DNA of 31,366 nt from a virus. The notes beneath the pieces are model-generated. The model had not been told where the DNA came from. It ran no database searches and was given only the letters and a program-made list of their open reading frames with translations. The position numbers were made by a program, and so were the translations under genes. Where the stretch lies: IMG/VR virus record IMGVR_UViG_3300031741_000010, positions 1-31,366 of that record, one strand, 5' to 3'. Positions 15,515-22,515 of this stretch are shown here, in pieces. How positions within the stretch are numbered: position 1 is the first letter of the stretch; each line of letters opens with the position of its first letter.

Positions 15515-17016
15515 GTGAGATTCTTTTCTAATAGTTGGAGTCGGATTTCCATGCTAGCGATGGTATCGCGTTGACGCTTGGCAATGTTGATTAGGTGCAT
15601 GGTATATGTGCCGTAGTTGATTGAGGTGGGAACGAAGCAGTCGGCCTCGTGCATATCCCATGTCGCTCCCCGTTCTTGTGCGTCGGGGCAATCGCAGCCA
15701 CCATCGGGTGGCCCCCATTCTGCGAACCGTGGGTCGATGAGTGCTACGTCTTCTGCAACAGCGCCGTACCAGGAGTAGTTGGGGTTGTCGTTTGATGCCG
15801 TTGAGCGGAAGAACACTGGTTCTATGTCAAGTACTAGGTCTGCGAACTCGTCAGCTAGAGGCTCGAAGTCTGTTTTGTAAACCCTCGATGACGAGTAGCG
15901 GTGCAGTAGACCGGACGAGTTGATGCGGACGTATGAGCCGCCTGTGCTGGCGTTGTTGTACGCATCGTAGATATACACGCTAGACCCGTTCATGTAAGAA
16001 CAGCTTGCCCCTCCCGCCTGAATCAACGCCGCACCAACGTCCGCCCAGAGGTACATGTTTCCGTTATACATGCCAGTGAAGCCCTGTCGGGTGCCACTGT
16101 TATTGTTTATCTGTACCCATTTACTTAGGCTTCCTACAGTGTTCGTGTTACTTTGTAGGATTATTGCGTCAGAGTTAGATGAGTCTTGGAGGATTCTCGG
16201 GTATAGGTAGAAGTATGTGGAGCTTATATAGGCCCTAAATGAACCTGCCGTCGAGAACCCGATTTTGTCGGAGGCATGCCGGTACATGCCGGTGTTGTTG
16301 TCGCCGTTGAACGTATGAGTAGGTGCCCCTGACGATCCGTAGCCTGATTCGACGGAGCCGTTGACCAGGATGCCGCCTGAATCGACGATGGCCCTCCAGG
16401 TTCCAGCGATCCCGAACCCGATCCGGTTCGACGAGTAACGGTACATGCCAATGTTGGTATCGCCGTCGAAAGAGTGCGATGGTGCCGAGGCTGACCCGTA
16501 AGGAGCCTGGAATGCCAACTTCCCTTTGATTCCCCCACTATCAATATCGAGCCGCTGTGTGCCCCCCGTCGAGAAACTTAGCGAGTCCGCCGCATCACGA
16601 TACATCCCAGTGTTCGTGTCACTATCAAACGTGAAAGTAGGTGCAGCAGCAGAACCACTAGCACCCTTAAAAGCGCCAACGTTATATATAAGCGAGGCGC
16701 TTGACGCCATACGAATGTTATTGCCGGTCAGCCTCAGGTTCTCTGTGCCGCCAGTCGAGAAGAAAATCTCATCAGCAGCACCGCTATACATCCCCGTATT
16801 AGGATCAGACGAAAACGTATAAGAAGGAAGTGCAGCCGAACCATCAGACACCGACAACGAAGCAGCACTAATGTTCCTCAAAGGATCATTCAGAAACGCC
16901 TCAAGATTCCTGTCATAAACATCAGCAAGAACAGACGCCGAACCCTCCCCCGAAAGCTCAGCCCACGAAACAAGATAACCAGCACCGCTATACTCGTCAC
17001 CCCGAGAAGAAGCCAT
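15511..17016 (-). CDS. Tail fibre/spike with four repeats and S74 intramolecular chaperone domain
   Basis: 501-aa receptor-binding protein candidate. The N-terminal ~60 residues probably attach to the tail. Residues ~64-266 hold four repeats of the form P-T-x-T-F-x-x-D-x-NTGMYR...A-D-x-I-x-F-S-T-x-G-T, a repeat type common in phage fibres. The C-terminus (~375-501) looks like a peptidase S74 intramolecular chaperone auto-processing domain: SSSRVYKTDFEPL (Ser376 with Lys381, the spacing expected of the self-cleaving Ser-Lys dyad), WYGAVAEDV, then a terminal coiled coil (LINIAKRQRDTIASMEIRLQ). It would trimerise the fibre and cleave itself off. An unusual insert (~437-463) holds CDC and a later H/C. 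The start overlaps the nozzle stop and lies in a hairpin loop. Confidence 0.88.
   Translation of the reverse strand: MASSRGDEYSGAGYLVSWAELSGEGSASVLADVYDRNLEAFLNDPLRNISAASLSVSDGSAALPSYTFSSDPNTGMYSGAADEIFFSTGGTENLRLTGNNIRMASSASLIYNVGAFKGASGSAAAPTFTFDSDTNTGMYRDAADSLSFSTGGTQRLDIDSGGIKGKLAFQAPYGSASAPSHSFDGDTNIGMYRYSSNRIGFGIAGTWRAIVDSGGILVNGSVESGYGSSGAPTHTFNGDNNTGMYRHASDKIGFSTAGSFRAYISSTYFYLYPRILQDSSNSDAIILQSNTNTVGSLSKWVQINNNSGTRQGFTGMYNGNMYLWADVGAALIQAGGASCSYMNGSSVYIYDAYNNASTGGSYVRINSSGLLHRYSSSRVYKTDFEPLADEFADLVLDIEPVFFRSTASNDNPNYSWYGAVAEDVALIDPRFAEWGPPDGGCDCPDAQERGATWDMHEADCFVPTSINYGTYTMHLINIAKRQRDTIASMEIRLQLLEKNLT
16219..16827 (-). repeat. Four tandem ~37-aa NTGMY repeats in the tail fibre
   Basis: Residues ~64-100, 125-161, 178-214 and 230-266 of the fibre share the signature D-x-N-x-GMY followed by a Ser/Gly-rich strand (FSTGGT-like). 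Spacing between copies is about 53-61 residues. They are diverged at the DNA level. Confidence 0.8.
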
Positions 17017-17027
17017 CAGCTTCTCGG
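17002..17027 (-). promoter_or_regulatory. Hairpin enclosing the fibre start codon
   Basis: Perfect 8-bp inverted repeat (CCGAGAAG / CTTCTCGG) with a 10-nt loop. The loop contains the overlapping stop/start TGATG of the nozzle and fibre genes. The upstream purine stretch GAGAAG, the only Shine-Dalgarno-like element, lies in the stem, so the fold could make fibre translation depend on ribosomes finishing the nozzle gene. Confidence 0.5.
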
Positions 17028-18767
17028 AGTATTAGGACGAGTCTCATACTCAACCGTCACCCGATGCAAAGCCACACCCTGAACCCCCGTCAACTCAACA
17101 AGAGACTGAGCACCAAACGCAGTATCACCAAAATTGTAGGTCACCGTAGCGAACTCCTGCGACGCAGTAAGACCCGCCCCAGAAAACGACTGCGTTTCAG
17201 CCGAAGCCGAAGAACCAGGAACACCAACACCCGCCGTAATAGCAGAAACCGTAAACCCAGGAACAGCATACTGTGTGTCATCATCAGCCCAAAAATCGAA
17301 ATCGACCGTCACACTAAGAACACGAGACTGATCGTTACTCGGAGGAGTAAACGCAGCCAACCTTATATGCCCCGCACCAGAAGTAACAGACCCCCCAGCG
17401 TACCCCACAGACTCCACACTATCAGAATAAAGATCGTTGCCCCTAGACGGCCTATCCAAAGCTATATCACGAGAATAAAGCTGCACATAAGCGGAACCAA
17501 CCCCCGTAGTGTTCGACTCATCCGTCAAAACAAACATGTACTTCTGGTCAACCATAGCAACATCGGCCACCTCAATGTCCCCAGAACCGCCACCACCACG
17601 GCCACCCGCAGAAATCGACGTGTTCCAATAAGAAGAATGCGACCACGAATTGTTAACAAAATCTATGCTCTGGAACCCGTCAGCCCCAGCAGTAGCCTCA
17701 TGCCGAAGATAAGGAAGCATCAAAGCATCCAGCTCGTGCGACGCCAACCCACGCAAAGGCTCAACCCCAACATCATCCCACCCATAATTGTTAGCAGGAC
17801 GAACATGATCCAAAGAAACAGAATCGACACCCTGCGGGGAAGCAATAGACACACCAGAATCGTTAGCGAACCTTGACAAAAACCATACGGCGTTACGAAA
17901 CAGGACCCCGCCAGGAAGATAAGCGGGAGTAGCCGCAACACCCACACTGCGAAGCGTGCCCGTAATAGGACTAGCGCCAGTAAGGGCGTGCCATTCCCCC
18001 TGCGAATCGAACATCAACAAAGAATCCCTAAGGCCGTAGGCGGCTATAATGCCCACAGCGCCCGTAGCATCCGAAGCGCCTGTCTTAAAGAACTGGGTGC
18101 TAGACGAAACCGTGGTTGGTGCTGCTGCGTCAGAGTACACGATAGTAGTCGGGGATGACGTGTCGCCCCAGTAGTACACGCGTTCCTTGTACTCAACCGA
18201 GTAGCGCGGGTTGAACCCCGACGGGGTAGACCACGTTATAGCCGCATAGTTGTCCAGCAGGCCAGAGTACGTAGCGAACCCGTCATAGATCGTGACGCCG
18301 GGGGACATGACAGTAGAATCGCCGCCCGCTTTTGCTAACGTGTACCCCGAATCGCCCCCGTCGTACGGGTCAGGGTGAGAAGCAAACGCCACAGGAAACG
18401 CGGTATTTACCCACCTGTCTGTAGGGTAGGTTGGGTATATCACATAGCGTGACGAATAGCGGGTGCCAGCCGTGTTATTGACTACCAAAGCGCCGGGTAT
18501 CAGCCCCACCCCTGTCGTCAAATAAGGGGGATGCCAGTGCATACCCCTAAAATCGGTGCCAAGCCCCGTAGAAGTAGGGTACCCCGCCGAAGGCCACACA
18601 CGCATCCACGGTCGCACACCAAGCGTGCCATTAGAATACACCTGCATGTTCGTAGACTGGTATGCGTCCTGCGGGACAGAGTTAGACGTGTTAATCCCCC
18701 GAGCGAACGTGCTCCCCGCACGCCAATTCTTGTATGTAACAGAACTTACCCTACTCCTGGAAGCCAT
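17016..18767 (-). CDS. Tail nozzle/stabilisation-like protein (beta-rich, P22 gp10 or T7 gp12 type)
   Basis: 583-aa, strongly beta-rich protein full of Ser/Thr/Gly/Tyr and short strands ending in aromatic residues. Stretches such as RVYYWGDTSSPTTIVYSD, LRDSLLMFDSQGEWHALTG and AVWFLSR are typical of the beta-propeller-like nozzle proteins that close podovirus tails. It follows the adaptor candidate and precedes the fibre, the usual place for this protein. The start is in a TAATG overlap with the adaptor gene. The assignment rests on composition, motif feel and synteny, not on a diagnostic residue. Confidence 0.7.
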   Translation of the reverse strand: MASRSRVSSVTYKNWRAGSTFARGINTSNSVPQDAYQSTNMQVYSNGTLGVRPWMRVWPSAGYPTSTGLGTDFRGMHWHPPYLTTGVGLIPGALVVNNTAGTRYSSRYVIYPTYPTDRWVNTAFPVAFASHPDPYDGGDSGYTLAKAGGDSTVMSPGVTIYDGFATYSGLLDNYAAITWSTPSGFNPRYSVEYKERVYYWGDTSSPTTIVYSDAAAPTTVSSSTQFFKTGASDATGAVGIIAAYGLRDSLLMFDSQGEWHALTGASPITGTLRSVGVAATPAYLPGGVLFRNAVWFLSRFANDSGVSIASPQGVDSVSLDHVRPANNYGWDDVGVEPLRGLASHELDALMLPYLRHEATAGADGFQSIDFVNNSWSHSSYWNTSISAGGRGGGGSGDIEVADVAMVDQKYMFVLTDESNTTGVGSAYVQLYSRDIALDRPSRGNDLYSDSVESVGYAGGSVTSGAGHIRLAAFTPPSNDQSRVLSVTVDFDFWADDDTQYAVPGFTVSAITAGVGVPGSSASAETQSFSGAGLTASQEFATVTYNFGDTAFGAQSLVELTGVQGVALHRVTVEYETRPNTPRS

Positions 18768-19381
18768 TAGTGAATGTACCAGTCAGTACGGTGCTTCGGG
18801 ATAGGGGCAGGGCGTGCCTGCCGGACCTCATTAGCAATAGCCCTATCCACATCACGCAACTCAGCGTTCAACAGTTGCATCAAAGAAGGGTCCTTCAGAC
18901 GGGTAGCCAACAGCTTAGCAGCCATAATGATCGGCTTATCAATAGCCCACTCGTAAACCAACGGAACATGGGCATCAGCAGTCAAAGCCGTCTCAACAGC
19001 CGTATACGAATGAACAATAGCATAAACTGCGTCAGGTTTCGGTGCAATAACCAGCTTATTCAGATCAACAGAAAAAAAGAGGGGAGAACCATCAAAAGTC
19101 AACGGCTCAGACATATCACGCATTGTACGGTACGGCAAATCTACACCCTCAGACGTAACAGACTGAGAAGTCCGAAACGCAGCATTAGGCGTATACGAGG
19201 TAGTACCAACAACCGTGTTAAACGACTCGGTTGCCTTCAACCAAGGCCAGTCCTGCTCCATAGAAAACGTGCGAATAGACGAATTGATAAACTCCGTCAA
19301 CACCGCATCAGAAGCCAAACCGTCCGAAGCCGAAAGGCCGCAACGGGAACGAACGTTCGTTCGCATAACAGAAAGCTGCAT
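18767..19381 (-). CDS. Head-tail adaptor candidate (gp4/gp11-like)
   Basis: 204-aa mixed helical/beta protein with the layout of podovirus head-tail adaptors: an N-terminal helical bundle (RCGLSASDGLASDAVLTEF, NSSIRTFSMEQDWPWL), a central beta part (TSYTPNAAFRTSQSV, LNKLVIAPKPDAVYAIVHSY) and a C-terminal helix (AAKLLATRLKDPSLMQLL). The motif INSSIRTFSMEQDWPWL resembles the N-x-A-x-R-x-I-x-x-E-x-x-WPWL segment common in such proteins. Its position just before the nozzle gene supports the call. The first bases after the start contain a 12-bp perfect palindrome (ACGAACGTTCGT). Confidence 0.7.
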   Translation of the reverse strand: MQLSVMRTNVRSRCGLSASDGLASDAVLTEFINSSIRTFSMEQDWPWLKATESFNTVVGTTSYTPNAAFRTSQSVTSEGVDLPYRTMRDMSEPLTFDGSPLFFSVDLNKLVIAPKPDAVYAIVHSYTAVETALTADAHVPLVYEWAIDKPIIMAAKLLATRLKDPSLMQLLNAELRDVDRAIANEVRQARPAPIPKHRTDWYIH

Positions 19382-19584
19382 CAGTACTCCCTACGACGCA
19401 TAAGACCATTAACAACACCAGATGTCATCAAATGTTTTTTCTTTTTCCTACCGGACTTAACCTTATCCCGCACCCTCGAAGAGGCCGTAGGAAACCTTGT
19501 CTCCTCGGCCTCTTTACGTTTCTGAGCCACCTGCTTAACCAGGCCATCGTCGTCATCATAATCATAATCGTTATCACCGTGCAT
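19381..19584 (-). CDS. 67-aa hypothetical protein with acidic head and basic tail
   Basis: The N-terminus is almost pure Asp/Tyr (HGDNDYDYDDDDG), encoded by GAT/GAC repeats. The rest is highly basic (QKRKEAEETR, KSGRKKKKH, LMRRREY). Start overlaps the preceding stop (TGATG) and its stop abuts the adaptor start. It is probably an intrinsically disordered linker or DNA-contacting protein; no family recognised. Low complexity makes the prediction less certain, but the coupling on both sides supports it. Confidence 0.6.
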   Translation of the reverse strand: MHGDNDYDYDDDDGLVKQVAQKRKEAEETRFPTASSRVRDKVKSGRKKKKHLMTSGVVNGLMRRREY

Positions 19585-19988
19585 CAGTACAAATGCCCAT
19601 CTGCTCTAGAGAGTGCCCAGTGGACCTTAGTCGCAGCGTCATTAAGACGGTCCTGCCCTGCGGCATCCACCGCCCTAGCAACAGCCTTATTTTGTGCATC
19701 GACACGGGCCATAACGTCCTCTGTGGTTACTTTACGAAGGTCACCGTCACGCAGATTGGCGCACAGTTCGACCATGTTGGGGGAACGGGACGCTGGCATA
19801 GAAGCCACAAGATGCGGATTACCGCTATATTCGTCCCAAACCTCCCACTTGTCCGTAATCATGCAACGGTACAAAGATAGATAGGGGTCACCTTCCCATC
19901 CTATAGTCGGATCGCCTTCTTGAAGAATGCGTCCCGCTTCTAGGCCCACAGACTCACGGGTGTTAAGAAATTGTAGTGTAGCTGCCAT
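19584..19988 (-). CDS. 134-aa hypothetical structural-module protein
   Basis: First gene after the hairpin at 20028-20067. N-terminal half mixed (ESVGLEAGRILQEGDPTIGW, YRCMITDKWEVWDEYSG), C-terminal half helical (TEDVMARVDAQNKAVARAVD). It precedes the adaptor and follows the capsid genes, where a head-completion or capsid accessory protein is expected. I recognise no family. No Shine-Dalgarno; TACACT lies exactly 6 nt before the ATG, so a leaderless transcript is possible. Confidence 0.72.
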   Translation of the reverse strand: MAATLQFLNTRESVGLEAGRILQEGDPTIGWEGDPYLSLYRCMITDKWEVWDEYSGNPHLVASMPASRSPNMVELCANLRDGDLRKVTTEDVMARVDAQNKAVARAVDAAGQDRLNDAATKVHWALSRADGHLY

Positions 19989-19994
19989 GATGTT

Positions 19995-20000
19995 AGTGTA
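19995..20000 (-). promoter_or_regulatory. Candidate -10 (TACACT) for a leaderless transcript
   Basis: TACACT fits the TANNNT -10 pattern and lies 6 nt before the ATG at 19988, directly downstream of a terminator-like hairpin. This supports a new transcription unit for the adaptor, tail and fibre genes. Confidence 0.42.
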
Positions 20001-20027
20001 CCAGTGCTAAGCCCCCGTGAAACGAAG

Positions 20028-20067
20028 AAGCGCCGCCAGCGGGAAGGGGAAACCACTGACGGCGCTT
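20028..20067 (-). terminator. Strong hairpin terminator after the capsid genes
   Basis: 15-bp stem (outer arms AAGCGCCG / CGGCGCTT perfect, two G-T wobbles further in) with a ~10-nt pyrimidine loop, 21 nt after the stop of the 105-aa gene. On the minus strand the stem is followed by the moderately T-rich CTTCGTTTC. It would limit read-through from the highly expressed capsid unit into the tail genes. Confidence 0.72.
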
Positions 20068-20088
20068 GAACTTTGTTACAGGGTGAAG

Positions 20089-20406
20089 CTACTTACCAAA
20101 GGCAAGGAACTCCACACTCACAGCAGACTGATCGGATGCGTTAGCAGCCTGAGCCTCAATACCTGTAGTACCATCCTCAACATAAAGAATAATCTTTGCG
20201 TTGGAACGGTCCCACACGGCGAGCTTGGTAGCCACGTCCGTGTGTGCATTAAGACCCAAAAAGTCTAGCCGGATAAAGTTGGAGAAGGAAGAAGCCGCTA
20301 CAGCTTCGCCTCCTGTTGGATATGACGAGTCGAAGGTCAAGGTTCCCGTTACGAGAACCAAGTCACCCACGACGCTGCGTGTTTCGTTGGTTACGGTAAG
20401 GGCCAT
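20089..20406 (-). CDS. 105-aa small structural protein downstream of the major capsid
   Basis: Beta-rich protein starting 4 nt after the capsid gene. It begins with LTVTNETRSVVGDLVLVTG followed by TFDSSYPTGGEAV, a pattern seen in small proteins that accompany major capsid genes in many environmental phages. It ends in a strand AVSVEFLAFGK. A decoration or capsid-stabilising role is plausible by position and size, not proven. It shares the capsid promoter and is followed by the strong hairpin, so it should be made in similar amounts. Confidence 0.75.
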   Translation of the reverse strand: MALTVTNETRSVVGDLVLVTGTLTFDSSYPTGGEAVAASSFSNFIRLDFLGLNAHTDVATKLAVWDRSNAKIILYVEDGTTGIEAQAANASDQSAVSVEFLAFGK

Positions 20407-20410
20407 AACC

Positions 20411-21607
20411 TTAACTCTCTGTCAAATCGGAAATAATTCCGTGGCAGTTACGCATGTCGGTTGTCAGCTCGTGGTACTTGAACAAGGTAGCCTCGTAAGC
20501 ATCCACACCACTAACTCGCGATAGCACTGAGCCATCTTCGTCCATGAACTCCCAGTCACTCATCTGGTTTTGGCAGAGGTGAGCGGTGTTAAGAACGAAA
20601 GCAGTGTTCTCAGGGCAATCCTTGTCAGTAGCCAACGTAAGCTCTACGTTGCCAGTCGAAACAGACAGACCAGAGAAACCACCTTTAAGGTCGTTAGTCT
20701 TGTCATAACGTTTCTGTGACTTGAGCTGAGCCGCATAGTTACGGGCAACACCATAAGAAGTCATAATCAGGTTAGGGTCCTCATCGGACGCAATCTGAAT
20801 ATCGTTAATGACAGTCTCAAACAGGTTGTCAGTAGCCGCACGGTTCGTGCCACCATTGCTGCTCGTGGTCGAAACCCAAACAGAGTTAGCTGTAGGGTCA
20901 ACGTTGAACAACGTACCAGAACCCGCCACAATCTCACGAAGACCCGTAAGCTGGAAACCAGCCGAACCTGCGATAGAAATGAAATGGGAACTTGAAGTCG
21001 TAACCGAAGTAGCCGTAGTGATAGTCTTAGTAGACGTATTCACAGCAGTGATCGTCTTGGCAGCAGTAACACTGTCAGGGTCACCGGCAGTACCAACATC
21101 AATTACAGTGCCGATAGCCAAATGGCGCATCTGAGTGGCAGTAGTAGATGAAGCAAGCACAATCTCAGTCGAACCCGAAGTAGTACCACAAGTGGCAATA
21201 CGCTGGGCTGCGGTGTTGTAGCACTGGCGGTTAACTTCTTGGCGAAGGTCACGGACCACGCCTTTAGTTTCCGAGTCGATAGCACGAACAAACGAACCAT
21301 TATCAGACTTCATAGCCCGAATGGTTTGACCGTTCAACTGAATGCGACCATAGTTGTGCTTCAACGTTACACGAGATTCTGCGTAACCTTGCTGACCTGC
21401 TGTAGGTAGAGTGCCACCTTCGGCACGGGCACCAACACCAGAGTTGCGACCAACATGAAGGGAAAGAACCGCACGGCGGCCTTCCACATCTTTGCTGTTC
21501 ATTTCGATTTGTGAGAGAAGAACAGACTTGTTGTTAAGCTGTTCACGTAAGGCGGGTTGGTAGTCCTCTTTGAGAGCTGCGTCCGCTAGGGCCATAGTTA
21601 AAGCCAT
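20411..21607 (-). CDS. Major capsid protein (HK97-fold candidate)
   Basis: 398-aa protein directly after the scaffold gene. N-terminal helical arm (ADAALKEDYQPALREQLNNK), then LSLHVGRNSGVGARAEGG and the long YGRIQLNGQTIRAMKS-type strand/helix region typical of podovirus and siphovirus HK97-fold capsids. A Ser/Thr-rich insertion (~residues 140-215, many TTS/TTA) could be a surface domain. Start supported by a clear Shine-Dalgarno AAGGATC 7-8 nt upstream, one of the best on this strand, and by a promoter in the 167-nt leader, as expected for the most abundant protein. No protease gene is visible next to it. Confidence 0.86.
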   Translation of the reverse strand: MALTMALADAALKEDYQPALREQLNNKSVLLSQIEMNSKDVEGRRAVLSLHVGRNSGVGARAEGGTLPTAGQQGYAESRVTLKHNYGRIQLNGQTIRAMKSDNGSFVRAIDSETKGVVRDLRQEVNRQCYNTAAQRIATCGTTSGSTEIVLASSTTATQMRHLAIGTVIDVGTAGDPDSVTAAKTITAVNTSTKTITTATSVTTSSSHFISIAGSAGFQLTGLREIVAGSGTLFNVDPTANSVWVSTTSSNGGTNRAATDNLFETVINDIQIASDEDPNLIMTSYGVARNYAAQLKSQKRYDKTNDLKGGFSGLSVSTGNVELTLATDKDCPENTAFVLNTAHLCQNQMSDWEFMDEDGSVLSRVSGVDAYEATLFKYHELTTDMRNCHGIISDLTES

Positions 21608-21676
21608 GATAGATCCTTTGTGTGTGGTTGAATGTTATGTTTTACTTGGTCCATAGCATCAAGCGCAGGGCACACA

Positions 21677-21689
21677 CGGGATCATCCCG
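21677..21689. promoter_or_regulatory. Palindrome just downstream of the capsid promoter
   Basis: Perfect dyad CGGGAT-C-ATCCCG in the capsid leader, covering about +2 to +14 from the expected start site. It could be an operator or a 5'-UTR hairpin that stabilises the message. Confidence 0.4.
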
Positions 21690-21697
21690 ATAGGTTT

Positions 21698-21726
21698 AGT
21701 ATAGCGCCCCCGACCCGTTAACGCAA
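21698..21726 (-). promoter_or_regulatory. Candidate sigma70-type promoter for the capsid unit
   Basis: On the minus strand: -35 TTGCGT (21721-21726), 17-nt spacer, -10 TATACT (21698-21703, 5/6 to consensus). It lies in the longest gap within the late module, upstream of the major capsid gene. The -35 is weak (3/6). Confidence 0.55.
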
Positions 21727-21729
21727 AAT

Positions 21730-21746
21730 GCCGCCACAAGGGCGAC
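21730..21746 (-). terminator. Weak hairpin after the scaffold gene
   Basis: 6-bp stem with one G-T wobble and a 5-nt loop, followed on the minus strand by ATTTTG, 28 nt after the scaffold stop. It may attenuate read-through before the capsid promoter, or act as a processing stem. Confidence 0.35.
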
Positions 21747-21774
21747 AAATTACGGCAAAGGGGTGTGGCTTAGT

Positions 21775-22515
21775 TTAGCCGGGTTCGTTGGACCTTGCCA
21801 ACCTGGCTTCCATAGCGGTACGTGCCTGCGCGAGGTCGGACGGCGGCTCCACTGGTGGTGAAGGCTGCGCCGAAACACCCCCCGCTACGGCGGTCTTAGG
21901 GAACTCCGAAGGGGGCGCTTCCTCAACAACAGCATCATCCGTGTCGGCCTGCGGGAATACCTGGCGGGTAACCTCCGCAGCCTTAGAAATGTCGCCGTCG
22001 GTTTCGTTCGAGGCAGTCCACATTAGCATTGCGTACTCCTTAGTCCCCGGCTCAAATCCAGCAGCAGAAGCCTCCGCAATAATATCTGCAATAGCCTCCT
22101 CCTCCTGCGCCTTATTCGTACTAGCAGTGTTGGCTTCCGCCGCCGCAGCGTCACGGGCATCCAACATTGCGGTAAGGGCGTCGGCTGTTATGCCTTGCTC
22201 TCCTGGTACTGTTTCTGTTTCTTCTGTGTCGGGCATAGCCCCTCCTATATCTTCAACCGCCCACGGAACATCCGTAAGAAAGGCGTCCTCACCTGCAAGC
22301 TGGTACGAGAGGTCGCGCATCTCGATGGCAGCAGCAGGCTGATCTTCGCTGATCTTGGCAACAAGGTCCAGCATGTAAGTAATTTCTGTATCAGACAGCG
22401 TAGCAAACGCTTCCTTGTACGGCTTCAAGGCAACACGGTGACCCGCAGCCTCCTCCCGTAACTCTTTCACATATTTTAGAGAAAAAGTTTCTTCCTCACC
22501 CTCTTCTTCTGACAT
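21775..22515 (-). CDS. Scaffolding protein candidate
   Basis: 246-aa, very acidic, helical protein between portal and major capsid, the usual place for the scaffold that directs procapsid assembly. It starts MSEEEGEEETFSLKYVKELR, followed by helices (RVALKPYKEAFATL, EITYMLDLVAKI), a long acidic low-complexity middle rich in Ala/Glu/Asp, and a Pro-rich segment before a basic C-terminal helix (LAQARTAMEARLAR), the end that would contact the capsid shell. Start overlaps the portal stop by 1 nt (TAATG). Assignment by composition and synteny. Confidence 0.78.
   Translation of the reverse strand: MSEEEGEEETFSLKYVKELREEAAGHRVALKPYKEAFATLSDTEITYMLDLVAKISEDQPAAAIEMRDLSYQLAGEDAFLTDVPWAVEDIGGAMPDTEETETVPGEQGITADALTAMLDARDAAAAEANTASTNKAQEEEAIADIIAEASAAGFEPGTKEYAMLMWTASNETDGDISKAAEVTRQVFPQADTDDAVVEEAPPSEFPKTAVAGGVSAQPSPPVEPPSDLAQARTAMEARLARSNEPG

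Noticed and set aside
17064-17876. 270-aa plus-strand open frame antisense to the nozzle gene
   Set aside because: Arg/Thr/Asn-rich low-complexity translation with no ribosome-binding site; the minus frame has proper beta-rich protein character and coupling to neighbours.
18770-19525. 251-aa plus-strand open frame over the adaptor and the 67-aa gene
   Set aside because: Same compositional shadow effect; the adaptor frame on the minus strand has conserved-looking motifs and operon overlaps.
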